64,000 nucleotides of DNA, from the NCBI GenBank assembly GCA_028564925.1, contig CM053029.1, positions 294,911,168 through 294,975,167 of the forward strand, given 5' to 3'. Positions within the stretch are counted from its first letter, which is position 1; every line of letters starts with the position of its first letter. Position numbers and translations under genes: made by a program. Positions 1 through 10,410 of this stretch are shown here, piece by piece. The notes beneath the pieces are model-generated. The model ran no database searches and was not told the origin of the DNA. It saw only the letters and a program-made list of their open reading frames with translations. This DNA comes from Lithobates sylvaticus. Taxonomy: Eukaryota > Chordata > Amphibia > Anura > Ranidae.

Positions 1-122
1 CACGCCATCTCCCCCACTGTAATATCCACGCCATCTCCCCCACTGTAATATCCACGTCATCTCCCACTGTAATATCCACGTCATCTCCCCCACTGTAATA
101 TCCACGTCATCTCCCCCACTGT
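1..122. repeat. 26-bp minisatellite
   Basis: About five head-to-tail copies of a 26-bp unit beginning CACGCCATCTCCCCCACTG. Copies differ by C/T at the sixth base and by the length of the C run. The array is cut by the window edge. It lies in the intron upstream of the first visible SLC22 exon. No function seen. Confidence 0.9.
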
Positions 123-575
123 AGTAATGGCTGGGTATCGCAGAGTATTGGCTGGGTATCGCAGAGTATTGGCTGGGTATCGCAGAGTATTGGCTGGGTA
201 TCGCAGAGTATTGGCTGGGTATCGCAGAGTATATGCAGGGTTAATGCAGAGTATCGCAGAGTATTGGCTGGGTAATGCAGAGTATCGCAGAGTATTGGCT
301 GGGTAATGCAGAGTATATGCAGGGTTAATGCAGGGTTAATGCAGAGTATCGCAGAGTATATGCAGGGTTAATGCAGAGTATATCAGGGTTAATGCAGAGT
401 ATATGCAGGGTTAATGCAGAGTATATGCAGGGTTAATGCAGAGTATATGCAGGGTTAATGCAGAGTATATGCAGGGTTAATGCAGAGTATATGCAGGGTT
501 AATGCAGAGTATATGCAGGGTTATGCAGAGTATATGCAGGGTTAATGCAGGATATTTGCTGGGTAATGCAGGGTA
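123..575. repeat. 21/22-bp minisatellite with two unit types
   Basis: The left part repeats a 21-bp unit (GGCTGGGTATCGCAGAGTAT plus T). The right part repeats a 22-bp unit (GCAGGGTTAATGCAGAGTAT plus AT). Mixed units around 240-360 show that both descend from one GCAGAGTAT-containing sequence and were reshuffled by unequal exchange. There is no unique sequence between units, so this is not a CRISPR-like array. Confidence 0.9.
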
Positions 576-626
576 TGTTTACAAGTGATCGCTCCGTCAT
601 TTGACGGAGCGATCACATTGTAAACA
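576..626. repeat. 51-bp near-perfect palindrome
   Basis: The arms are TGTTTACAAGTGATCGCTCC.. and its inverse, with one extra base in the right arm and a loop of about 3 nt. The arms are 23 and 24 nt. It sits exactly between the minisatellite and the GC-rich block, so it may be an end of the element that follows. Confidence 0.8.
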
Positions 627-856
627 GTGGCCGGGTGTACCAAGATGGCCGCCGCTCCGGAGCTAGGCCGAAGCCGAGGCCTTTCCTAAGGCCGCCGGGT
701 GTACAAAGATGGCCGCCGCCGCTCCGGAGCTAGGCCGAAGCCACGGCCTTTCCTAAGGCCGAGGCCGCGGAGCGCTCCGCGGATCGCGGGGTGTGCCGAT
801 CCGAACGGGGTGGCCCGTTCGGATCACGGATCGGCGACGATCCGTTGCACCCCTAG
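627..856. mobile_element. GC-rich non-autonomous element, hAT-like right end
   Basis: An abrupt GC-rich block in an AT-rich intron. It starts with two imperfect 64-bp tandem units (635 and 699), each containing AAGATGGCCGCCG, which resembles a YY1-type site. A palindromic stretch around 796-840 follows (GATCCGAACGGG and its inverse). It ends TTGCACCCCTA near 855, which reads inverted as TAGGGGTGCAACGGATC, a terminus typical of hAT-superfamily elements. The left end was not found, so family assignment is tentative. Confidence 0.45.
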
Positions 857-894
857 TTCTGACAGTGGCTCGTGTACCAATTCAGGTAGTCCTA

Positions 895-1790
895 AATGCA
901 CCACTTTTACATTGTGCCTCTTTGAAATGCGCCAAATGTAAAAGTGGAGCTAGCTAAGACCAACCCTTGTATGTACTGCTGGATATATTCAATAAACGCA
1001 ACTGTTTAAAAAAAATTTAAGACCAGCTCTCTTTTGGCGTACAGAGAAAAAAACTGGCTAAACCAGATTGATTTTGTCAGTGTCTCACATGCATTCTAAA
1101 ATGAGTGCAGCATTATACTCATTCGGGTATAAGTTCTGGACCAGTATATGAATTTGGGGCACGCTGCACCACTTTTAGAATTCATGAGAGACACTTTTGC
1201 AAAATCTGCCTGTGCCAGTCTTTGTGAATTCCAGGGAGTGTGTCTTGTGTTACAATTGTATGTGCTATATTATTTTTTTATTTCTTATATTATTTTTTTT
1301 TCCCACGAAAGTGGAGTAGAAGCACCGTTTTTTGAACCATTTGAGAAAACCAACATGAACATGAAGGAAACGTAGAAACGTTATGAAGGCAGAGTGCCTT
1401 CTGCGATTTCTTTTGATCACAGAGCCACAGTTCTGCTATTCTGTTAAATCATTTTTATGCAGGTCACCAGTTAGAAACACTCCCTGGAATTCATAAAGAC
1501 TGGCACAGGCAGATTTTGCGAAAGTGTCTTTCATGCATTCTAAAAGTGGTGAAGAATGCTCCGAATTCAAGAACTGTCTGGAACTTTTATTTAAATTTGG
1601 CTCATGCTGCGTCACTTTTAGAATGCATGCGAGACCTTTTCACAAAATCTGTCTGAGCCCGTTTTACTCTTTCTATGCCAAACAAGAGTTGGTCTTAATT
1701 GGCTCCACTTTTACATTTGGCACATTAAATCTGAATTTGGTGTCACTGTCATACCCAAAAGTGTCACAAATGCATCGTGAATTTGGCGCA
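895..1790. mobile_element. Foldback element (imperfect inverted repeats)
   Basis: Segments around 915-965 and 1677-1726 are inverted copies (both include CCACTTTTACATTTGGC or its inverse). Segments 1192-1241 and 1469-1520 are a second inverted pair (ACACTCCCTGGAATTC and its inverse). The nested arms make an 850-bp foldback ending about 120 bp upstream of an exon. No reading frame of interest. Superfamily unknown; ends approximate. Confidence 0.6.
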
Positions 1791-1912
1791 ATGCGTTAAA
1801 ACCAGAAAAGTGGCACAGCAGCTTTATTGAATTCCCCTCACTCTGTATAGACTTGCTTAAAAGTATAGATATCTTGCATTTCATTCTTCACTTTCTTGTT
1901 TTTTATTTCCAG

Positions 1913-2013
1913 CTGCAGGATGTGAAGGACCAGTCTCGCAAGCCGTACACCTTTTTGGACCTCATTAAAACGACGAACATCCGTATTGTGACATTTCTAT
2001 CAATTTTACTCTG
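1913..2013 (+). CDS. SLC22A4/SLC22A5-like transporter, exon (loop end and start of TM7)
   Basis: The first visible exon of an OCTN-type organic cation/carnitine transporter, a 12-helix plasma-membrane protein of the major facilitator superfamily. The acceptor is TTTTTATTTCCAG before 1913 and the donor is GTGGGT at 2014. The 101-bp exon starts in phase 0 and ends after two bases of a Trp codon, completed by the next exon. It encodes LQDVKDQSRKPYTFLDL.. and ..NIRIVTFLSILLW, the end of the large cytoplasmic loop and the start of helix 7. Human OCTN2 has ELQDLSSKKQ.. and ..SIMLW here, from memory. Exons for helices 1-6 must lie upstream. The helix-7 start also resembles OCTN1, so orthology is left open. 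Confidence 0.93.
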
Positions 2014-2083
2014 GTGGGTAGCAAACTCCACAGGCAATGATTCAGAATCTACATTTACCACTGTAAAAATGTTAGCAAAAGAG

Positions 2084-2293
2084 TTAAAGTGGAAGTAAAC
2101 CCCCTATCGTTTTCAGCCAAGGAAGCTGCCATCTTTGCCTCTGTTTAATCTTCAACTGCCACGGTGCTGCACATGTGATCCATTATGACTGTTTTGTTGA
2201 GAGCACAGCCAATGTGCAGTTAGCATTCCCGGCATGCTTTTTTTTTTTTTTTTTTTTTAAACTGTTAAATCGATGGGTTTACTTCCGCTTTAA
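2084..2293. mobile_element. TTAA-flanked MITE
   Basis: It begins TTAAAGTGGAAGTAAACCCC and ends GGGTTTACTTCCGCTTTAA, which are inverted copies. TTAA target duplications are typical of the piggyBac and Kolobok superfamilies. It is 210 bp, non-coding, 70 bp downstream of the exon. Confidence 0.8.
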
Positions 2294-2531
2294 GAGTGAG
2301 CAAAGTGATGACTTCATATGTTTGCTGCTGCACTTTCATTGCCCAATCAGCAGACTGGGGCAGGTCAGTGACCAAGCTGTTTTTGCTTAATTGCACTGAA
2401 AAATCATAAGGTCACCAACTTGGCAATGCTGTTAAAGTGTTTCCTGCACCTCCTAGATGTAAAGACTAAACAGAATTTACAACTCTTTTGAGGGTTCAGA
2501 CCATTCACAGTATTTCAACTGAGTATTTAGC

Positions 2532-3422
2532 TACCGTATTTATTGGCGTATAACACGCGCCGGCGTATAACACGTACCCCAAGTTTAGGAGGGAATATTA
2601 AGGAAAAAAACTTTTAGGAGGGAAGTTTAAGGAAAAAAAACTTACATTTAAATGCCCATCATTGCAGCCTTGTCCAGTGTCCATCTGCAGCCTTGTCCAT
2701 CATTGCAGCCTTGCCCAGTGCCTTTGCAGCCTTGCCCAGTGCAGCATTGCCCAGTGCCTTTGCAGCCTTGCCCAGGGCAGCCTTGCCCAGTGCCTTTGCA
2801 GCCTTGCCCAGGGCAGCCTTGCCCAGTGCCTTTGCAGCCTTGCCCAGTGCAGCCTTGCCCAGTGCCTTTGCAGCCTTGCCCAGTGCAGCCTTGTCCAGTG
2901 CCTTTGCAGCCTTGCCCAGTGCAGCCTTGCCCAGTGCCTTTGCAGCCTTGCCCAGTGCAGCCTTGCCCAGTGCAGCCTTGCCCAGTGCCTTTGCAGGCTT
3001 GCCCAGTACATTTGCAGCGCTGCCCATTTAAAATTGTCGCCGAGTGGAGAGGACGAGCGCCGCGTGACATATCGAAAGCTGCGTGTATTTTCGGCTATTT
3101 TCGCCGACAACATACAGAAATCCGAGTTCGGCTAGTCTCGGCTCTGCTCGCAGACAGGGGCGGGACTGCGAGAGGAGCCGAAAATAGCCGAACTCGGATT
3201 TCTTTATGTTGTCGTCGCTCGTCTCCTCTCGCAATCAGTGGAGGTGGGCGGGACTGCGAGAGAAGCCGAAAATAGCCGAAAATACACGCGGCTTTCAGAA
3301 TATCGGCTCCGCTCGCTCCCCTAAAAAGAAAATCAGCGGGGATCGGCGTATAACACGCACCCACGATTTTCCCCTGATTTTAAGGGGAAAAAAGTGTGTG
3401 TTATACGCCGATAAATACAGTA
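2532..3422. mobile_element. TA-flanked MITE with GTATAACACGC termini, copy 1
   Basis: The left end TACCGTATTTATTGGCGTAT is the inverse of the right end ATACGCCGATAAATACAGTA. TA dinucleotides flank both ends. The interior holds an expanded minisatellite (2650-3030) and a compound inverted repeat around 3080-3300 built from GCGGGACTGCGAGAG and CCGAAAATAGCCGAA blocks. A second copy of the family is at 24936-25647. No transposase is present; the TA target suggests Tc1/mariner-type mobilisation but this is not shown. Confidence 0.75.
2650..3030. repeat. 15/21-bp minisatellite inside the MITE
   Basis: Alternating units GCAGCCTTGCCCAGT and GCCTTTGCAGCCTTGCCCAGT form a 36-bp higher-order unit repeated about ten times. 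Long overlapping open frames on both strands here only reflect the repeat, whose unit lengths are multiples of three. The sister element at 24936-25647 has only a few units, so the array expanded after the copies diverged. Confidence 0.9.
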
Positions 3423-3617
3423 ATTGCCTGGAGTGCAGCTTGAAGATATGCTAAAGTAAAGAACCCAATTTCTGTACTGACTTTCATAATATTACTAATG
3501 TCAAAAAATGAAATGTCGATGGCTGAATACAGTAGGAACATTTAGAAAATATGGAGATTATGAGCATCTTGTGATGTGAAGCAGATGTAGAACAATCTTT
3601 CCATGAATGTTAACAAT

Positions 3618-6166
3618 AGGATTTTTATAACCGCTTACCTGTAAAATCCTTTTCTTGGAGTACATCACGGGACGCAGCACCATGGTAATCACTATGTGGA
3701 TATATAGGCACCTTCAGGTGATGGACACTGTTATACCCAATACAGGAAGTTTACTCCCTATATAACTCCTCCTCCTACCAGAAGTACCTCAGTTTTTGTA
3801 GCAAATCAATATACCTAAACCCCAGAAAGAGGGGAGGGACCTCTTGTCCCCGTGATATACTCCAAGAAAAGGATTTTACAGGTAAGCTGTTATAAAAATC
3901 CTATTTTCTTTATCGTACATCACGGAACACAGAGCACCATAGTAATCACTATGTGGGACGTCCCATAGCAATGCTATTTGAGGGGAGGGAGACGCAACCT
4001 GTAGGGCACCCCCAGACTTGAGGACCTATACTGCTGCCTGCAGCACACTGCGCCCAAAGGCGATATCCTTATGCCTTCTTACATCCACCTGATAAAACTT
4101 GGTGAATGTATGTACTGAAGACCAAGTTGTGGCCTTTCAGATCTGAGCCATGGAGGCCTGGGAAAGCACTAACCGCCCTGGTAGAGTGCGCTTTGACTTG
4201 AAAAGTTGGAATCTTACCCCTTAATCATAAGCCTGAATTATAACCTGCCGAATCCACTTGGCGACAGTGGATTTCGACGCTGCCTGTCCTTTCTTTACTC
4301 CCGGAATGAAAACTGCTGATAGGCACGGAATATTCTTCTCTGCCCAAGTTAGGATATAGTTCACCTCTCTCTGTGCTGCGAGACTCCTGGTGCCCCCTTG
4401 CTGATTGATGTAAGCCACAGCTGTCGCATTGTCAGATTGGATCCTGACAGGACAACCTTGTAACCTGAATGTCCAGGCCTTTAGAGCCAGACCTGCTGCC
4501 CGAATGTCTAGGATGTTGATGAGCAAGGTCCTTTCTGTCCTTGACCACTGTGCCTGGACAGTTGTCTTTTCTAGCACTGCTCCCCAGCCTGAAAGGCTGG
4601 CATTTGTTGTTACCACCTTCCAGATAACTGGTCTGAAGGATTTTCCTTTCAGCATATTCTGGGTTAGCAACCACCAACTGAGGCTTTGGGACACCCTTAG
4701 TGACAGCCGCATTGGCAAGTCTAAAGCTTGAATTGTCTTGTTCCAAGCAGACAGGATACTGTTTTGCAACAGTCTCGAATGGAACGGGGCATAGGGAACA
4801 ACTTTGAATGAAGCCACCATCTTTCCTAACAACCTCATGCAAAGGCGAATGGAGGGATCTATTTTCGACCTGACCATCTGCACCAGCTCTCTTATGACGT
4901 AGACCTTTGCCTGAGGCAAGAACACCTTCTTCTGGGCTGTGTCTATGATCAAACCCAAGTACTCCAGCCTATTTAGCGGTTTTAAGGAAGACTTCTCAGG
5001 TAACTGGTTGTAATGCGTACGCTTTGCTCCAAACGAGCCACTGACTGGTCTATTAGCAATAGATCATCTAGGTATGCCAAGACTGTTATGCCCTGGGCCC
5101 TTAACAAGTTTAGCCTAGCGCTGGGGAAAAATGTTCTTTCCATATTAGGAATGCCCATCGGCAGCCCTTATGTGCCCCACCGCTCCTGTGTCCCGAGTGT
5201 AGCCAGGCGTGCTATCAGCCAAGAAGAGACTGCTCCAGTAAATCTCTTAAGCCTGCGCTTGCGCCGTGCGTCCTTGTGGACGCTACGTCCTACACACGTT
5301 GCAGAGCTTAGGCCCCACCCCCTCTGTCAACCAGCCCCCCCTTTCATTTGAAATTCAAACAAACATTCCCGCGTGGCCTTCGGGTCCGCAGACCCAACAC
5401 GGGGGGGAGGCAGAGCCTAATGCAAGCAGGAAGAGAAAAAACATGTGGTATTGCAAGGGGGGTACAACAATTGCTGATTCCCTAACCCTCCTGGTCCATT
5501 CAGGGGGGAGAAAAGCATGGCAGGTCTCTTGCCTTGAGAGGAATTCCCCACACATAGACTGACACTGAGCTGAAGTGATTAAGATATGTGCACATACTCC
5601 CTCTAGTGGAGAATTAAGGCATGACAACATTTTTCCCTAAAGAAGAAAACCATAGGTGGACTTTTATAGTTCCTAGGCTCCTTTCCTTGTCTTATCCCCG
5701 CCGCAGGATTCTGCTGAATTAACAGACAGCCTTCCTTCACCCGTCACAGCGAGCTGCGTTGGCAAACCTTCAAGGACCGGGTCCCTTAGGTAATGTAGCA
5801 TGACCAAAGCCCTGGGTTCCGGGGTCCAGTCCTGCAAAGAGAGCCGTTACAGGCAAAACCTTGTGCTTCGTATACGAGGCCCGGGTACCATCCACCTTGG
5901 CCTCGGTGGCATTTTGGATAGATCCGGTCTGTGGAGGCTATTTAAATTCAGCAAGGATCCCTCCTGGAGCTCCTCGGAGCACATCTCCACTCGTGACCAG
6001 CACCTTAGACACTGGCGAAAAAACTGAGGTACTCCTGGTAGGAGGAGGGGTTATATAGGGAGTGGACTTCCTGTATTGGGTATGCCAGTGTCCATCACCT
6101 GAAGGTGCCTATATACCCACATAGGTATTACTATGGTGCCCTGTGTCCCATGATGTACAATAAAGA
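3618..6166 (-). mobile_element. DIRS-type retroelement fossil
   Basis: Fossil tyrosine-recombinase retroelement of the DIRS order, about 2.5 kb, broken and much shorter than a complete element. The - strand block 4221-4958 shows the end of a reverse transcriptase and the RNase H domain of the DIRS family (LGKMVASF, LSGWGAVL, IQSDNATAVAYINQQGGTRS). The ends carry inverted terminal repeats of about 150 bp (about 3640-3790 and 6020-6166). The left terminal segment also recurs inverted at about 3850-3905, recalling the internal complementary region DIRS elements use in replication. No recombinase domain was recognised. It is an old copy. Confidence 0.75.
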
Positions 6167-6173
6167 AATATGT

Positions 6174-7070
6174 TTAACCACTTGACCTCTTTTTTTTTTT
6201 TTTTTTTTTGTTCTTACTATATAGCATTTTTTTTGCTATTCAGCACTGCGCTACTGTAACTGCCAGTTGTGCGGTCATACAACACTGTAGGCAAATTACA
6301 ATTTTTTTATTTTTTTCACACAAATAGAGCTTATAGAGGTATTTTACCACCACAGTTTTTTTTTTATTTTTATTAATGAAAAAAACAGAACATTTTGAAA
6401 ATAACAATATTGTCTACTTTCTGTTATAAAACATACTCAATAAAATAAAAAATAAAAAAAATTGAATTTCTTCATAAATTTAGGTCAGAATGTAAGTGTA
6501 TATTGTTGGTTTAATTGGTGGAATTGGTTTGTGCAAAAGTTAGTATCTGCTAACTATCATCTATATACTGGAATTTACGCAGCTATAGACACTATACTCT
6601 AATGGTGATCAGCGACTTATAGTGGGACTGTGATAGGGTGGTGGACAATCTGGCGCTAACGGACACAGGTTAGGACGATCACTAACTGACATCACTAGTA
6701 ACACTAATACAGTGATCAGTGATAATACCGTATACTGACACTGGCTGGAATGGGGTTAACAAGGGGCAATCAAGGGTTTACCGGTGTACCTAACAATGCC
6801 TGCTGCTTTTACTTTCCTATCTGGCTATTTTTTCTCCCTGATTCGCAGGGAGAAGAAACACCCAGATCACTGTTCACAGTACACAGAGTTCTGTGTGTGA
6901 TTGGCCACAGCCAATCAGCTGACTTCAGACAAAACTATTGTCTGAAATCAGCTGCCTAACTCATGTTATGTCCAATCACAGCAGGGGATGCATGCATGTG
7001 CGCTTCAAACTCAGAAGCAAGCTGGTGACCCACTGTAAATCTACTGTAGGCGGGTGGCAAGCAGTTGATT
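6174..7070. mobile_element. Long non-autonomous element, TTAACCACTTG terminus
   Basis: It begins TTAACCACTTGACC and ends near GGTGGCAAGCAGTTGATT, a decayed inverse of that terminus. Related elements in the window are at 7847-8650, 48802-49708 and (inverted) about 29970-30668; they share the leading motifs (a TGCGCGGTC-like block, then a CACAAATAGAGC block). Non-coding and AT-rich. TTAA ends suggest piggyBac- or Kolobok-type mobilisation. Confidence 0.6.
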
Positions 7071-7189
7071 TGTGCTCAATTTCTTCTACAATTTGGTTAC
7101 TCTGTTTGTTGAAGGTCTTCAACATTATAGAGCAAGTTCAGTTGAATGTGATTAACTACTATATAAAGTGAAAAAAAAAAAAAAAATAC

Positions 7190-7480
7190 ATATAATATAA
7201 CTCTATTGAAAAAAATTGAATTTCTTCATAAATTTAGGTCAGAATGTAAGTGTATATTGTTGGTTTAATTGGTGGAATTGGTTTTTGCAAAAGTTAGTAT
7301 CTGCTAACTATCGTCTATATACTGGAATTTACGCAGCTATAGACACTATGCTGTAATGGTGATCAGCGACTTATAGTGGGACTGTGATAGGGTGGTGGAC
7401 AATCTGGCGCTAACGGACACTGGTTAGGACAATCACTAACTGACACTGACATCACTATTAACACTAATACAGTGATCGGT
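7190..7480. repeat. Direct duplication of 6455-6725
   Basis: About 270 bp here repeats 6455-6725 with only a few differences (shared TTGAATTTCTTCATAAATTT, then GGACAATCTGGCGCTAACGG). The copies lie 750 bp apart in direct orientation, so this is either a partial second insertion or a local segmental duplication within the repeat. Confidence 0.85.
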
Positions 7481-7524
7481 AACTCTAAAAGTAGCCAACA
7501 ATCCAACAACAGCACCACCAAACC

Positions 7525-7674
7525 TTAGGCTGGCCATACATTATACAACTTTTGTCTAAACACTTTCAATTTGTATGCAATCAGGCAGACCCTTGTACTA
7601 CACAGTTGAAGGTAAATCTAAAGGAAATTGAATAAGAAAATTGTATGGTGTATGGCCAGCTTTAGGCTGGTTCA
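7525..7674. mobile_element. Short MITE, GGCTGGCCATACA termini
   Basis: The left end TTAGGCTGGCCATACATTAT is mirrored by TGTATGGCCAGCTTTAGG at the right. The 150-bp non-coding element is related by its termini to the one at 28178-28521. Confidence 0.7.
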
Positions 7675-7846
7675 GATTTCTAATGGGTAGTGTGGTCAAA
7701 ACGAGGTTGGTTTTTAAGTGTACTGATGAGAACATTTGAAGTATGAAAAAAAATAAAAAATAAAATTCTCAAAGGAATGAAATTCTAACTGTGAATGTGG
7801 TTTTCATTTGGGAAAAATCGCACACATTGTATTAAAACCTGTTTAC

Positions 7847-8650
7847 TTAACCACTTGCTTACTTGGCACTTAAACCCCCTTCCTACCCAGACCAATTTTC
7901 AGCTTTCAGCGCTGTCACACTTTGACAATTGCGCAGTCATGCAACACTGTACCCTAATGACATTTTTATAATTTTTTCCCACAAAAAGAGCTTTCTTTTG
8001 CTGGTATTAAATCACTGCTGTTTTTTTTTATTATTTATTATAAAAGCAAAAAAAGACCGAAAATTTTAAACATTTTTGAAAACTTTGAAAAAAAAAAAAA
8101 TTTTTTTTTTTATATTTTATAAAATTTCACAAACCGGTAGTTTTTTTTCCTTCATTGATGTACACTGATGAGGCTGCACTGATAAGGCTGCACTGATGGG
8201 TGGCAGCGATGGGCACTGGTAGGTGGCACTAGTGGGCATTTATAGGTGGCACTTGTATGCACTGATATGCGCTGGCGGGTACTGATATGCACTGGTGGGC
8301 ACTGGCAGGTGGCACTGGTGGGCACAAATGAGGTGGCTGTGGCTCTTCCTCTTTGGGACCAATGTCGCTTTCACAGAAGTCGGTGATCGGCTATTTTTTC
8401 TCCTCACGCTGTCAGCGTGAGGAGAAAGAAAAGAATTACCGATCTTCTGTTTACATCACGTGATCAGCTGTCATTGGCTGACAGCTGATCACGTGGTAAG
8501 GGTCCGGGACCGGCCCCTTACTCCTACCTGCGATCAGTTGAGTCTTATAGACTCAGTGATCACAGAGTGCGCTGCGCACAAGCGCATCCTGGCAATGTAG
8601 GTTCGCGCTGTAGCCGTCATTCTGCTATAACGTGTACGTGAGGAGGTTAA
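7847..8650. mobile_element. Long non-autonomous element, TTAA-flanked
   Basis: It runs from TTAACCACTTGCTTACTTGG to a final GGAGGTTAA. It contains a short tandem array of GGTGGCACTGGTGGGC-like units (8200-8335) and two strong hairpins: TCTCCTCACGCTG with its inverse (about 8399-8425) and CACGTGATCAGCTGTCA with its inverse (about 8458-8494). Non-coding. Its right TTAA is also the left TTAA of the next element. Confidence 0.7.
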
Positions 8651-9131
8651 AGGGTTACAACAAAAGGGTTTTTTTTTTTTTCAACCTAATGCATTACGAT
8701 GGAATAAAAAAAAAAAATCTATGTGCAGCAGCCCTCCTCAGCCCCTAATACTTACCTGAGCCCCATCTCTATCCAGCGATGTGCATGAGTGCCTTGCCCG
8801 CCCTTGACTCTCCCTCCTGATTGGCTGAGACACAGCAGCGGCACCATTGGCACCCGCTACTGTGAATAAAAGTCAGTTAGCCAATCAGGAGAGAGAGAGG
8901 GGGGGGCAGGACCAAACCGCGGCGCTCCGTGTCTAGCACAGAGCTCGGGTGCCCCCATAGCGAGCTGCTTGCTGTGGGGGCACTTGACAGGAGGGAGGGG
9001 CAAGGAGCACCAAAGAGGGACTTGAGAAGGAGGATCCAGGCTGCTCTGTGCAAACCATTTTACAGAACAGGTAAGTATAACATGTTTGTTATTTGCAAAG
9101 GAAAAAAATGTAGACTTTAGTATCACTTTAA
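8647..9131. mobile_element. TTAA-flanked MITE, TGGTTGTAAACC-type family
   Basis: It begins TTAAAGGGTTACAACAAAAG and ends ATCACTTTAA. The interior contains CTGATTGGCTGAGACACAGC and GCTGCTCTGTGCAAACCATT blocks shared with copies at about 13285-13575, 22445-22706, 33320-33713, 34278-34765 and 35175-35662. Non-coding. It abuts the previous element through one shared TTAA. Confidence 0.75.
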
Positions 9132-9642
9132 TCTGAGACTCCATTCAAATAGCAGGTCTGGATGAAATTTCAGGGGCTTTTAAAGACCCTCCATGACTAA
9201 GCCCTGTGGGTGGGGGAAAACATGTTGGGGGCATGGCCCTTGGTAGAGTTAGGCTAAGGCTGCTATAACTTATTACATGCTGGGCTTGTATGGTGTGCAG
9301 TGGCTGAGATTTTTCTCTTTGTTCTGTGGATTACATGGAGTCAGGGCGGACTCCTAGCCTGACCTGCACTCTCAGTGGAACACACAATGGGGGACATAGA
9401 ATGTTCTGATCATTGATCTTTCTATGAGCATTCAACCACAAATCTAACCATGTATGCCCAGTATTACTGGTATTAAGTAGCCCACTTAAAGTATTCTGTA
9501 TTCACCTAAATGTCTTTTTTATTGGCAAGCTGCTACATTTCTACATTGCTCTTTTTCAGAATGCTATTTACACTGCACTACACCTCCAAATTATACATAT
9601 GTTCTGTGAGTTTGTAATTTTATATATTTTTCCTTCTTTACA
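9132..9642. other. Intron sequence without recognised feature
   Basis: No gene, splice signal set or clear repeat boundary seen in this 510-bp stretch. Confidence 0.5.
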
Positions 9643-9669
9643 TTGAAGCCCAACTCCAGCCAAAACTAT

Positions 9670-9701
<32 letters not shown>

Positions 9702-10005
9702 CCTGTTGGTAGAGAAAGTGATTGGGAATCTTCCCAATGGGGACACAGCTTGAAACAAAGCAAAATTTTGACAAAAATGGGGAAGAATTGAAACCTATGT
9801 CAGATGGTTATAACAGTTTATGGCTTCCGGAAAGGACCACTCACCTCAGTTCTTGTCCTGACGTTACAGACTGTAAGGGATAGGTATGACAAATCCCCTC
9901 ACAGGGTCAAGGACAGCAATATAAAGTTGACAGTCATTGCCCTTTTTTAAAGTCTATCCGTTTAAAAAAAAAAAAAAAAAAAGGTTGGTGAGAGTTGGGC
10001 TTTAA
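9643..10005. mobile_element. MITE with AAGCCCAACTC termini and poly-T/poly-A arms
   Basis: The left end TTGAAGCCCAACTCCAGCC and right end GAGTTGGGCTTTAA are inverted. A long T run (about 9672-9701) near the left arm faces an A run (about 9962-9982) near the right. It ends 60 bp upstream of an SLC22 exon. Confidence 0.7.
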
Positions 10006-10065
10006 TTTGCATTGAGTTACCAAAGATGTTTAACTTTGCATCACCTTTCAAAAAATCTTTTACAG

Positions 10066-10280
10066 GATGATTATATCTGTAGGATACTTTGGATTATCAC
10101 TAAATACTCCTAATTTGCATGGTGACCCTTACTTAAATTGTTTCCTGTCTGCTATCATTGAAGTCCCTGCATATGTCATAGCATGGGTGCTGCTCCGAAG
10201 CTTCTCTCGCAGATACTCCACATCAAGCACGCTGTTTCTTGGGGGTGTGGTTCTTCTTTTAATCCAGCTTGTGCCTCAAG
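10066..10280 (+). CDS. SLC22A4/SLC22A5-like transporter, exon (TM7-TM9)
   Basis: A 215-bp exon between acceptor TTTTACAG and donor GTGAGA. Its first base completes the Trp codon of the previous exon; it ends one base into a Glu codon. It reads [20 protein letters not shown], then the helix [19 protein letters not shown], then [14 protein letters not shown] and LIQLVPQ. The PNLHGD and EVPAY motifs are near-invariant in OCTN proteins. The residues mix OCTN1-like (YLNCFLSA) and OCTN2-like (YFGLSL) features, so the exact paralogue cannot be fixed by eye. The frame is open throughout. Confidence 0.96.
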
Positions 10281-10410
10281 GTGAGATGTGCCTAAAATTT
10301 ACATTTTACATTATTTGCCAATATATTGTAATCTTTTTTTATTTTTTAAATGCAACAATGAATTACTTTTTTTTTTAATCAGTAATGGTTCTACAGCATT
10401 GAAGCCCTGT

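Noticed and set aside
1-575. Regular repeats that could suggest a CRISPR-like array
   Set aside because: Units are head-to-tail with no unique spacers, and the DNA is vertebrate.
2648-3275. Several overlapping open frames on both strands encoding Pro/Cys/Gln- or Gly-rich repeats
   Set aside because: They arise from a minisatellite whose unit length is a multiple of three; no non-repetitive coding signal.
8399-8494. Two strong hairpins resembling terminators
   Set aside because: They are internal parts of a non-autonomous element; intrinsic terminators of this kind are not used by vertebrate genes.
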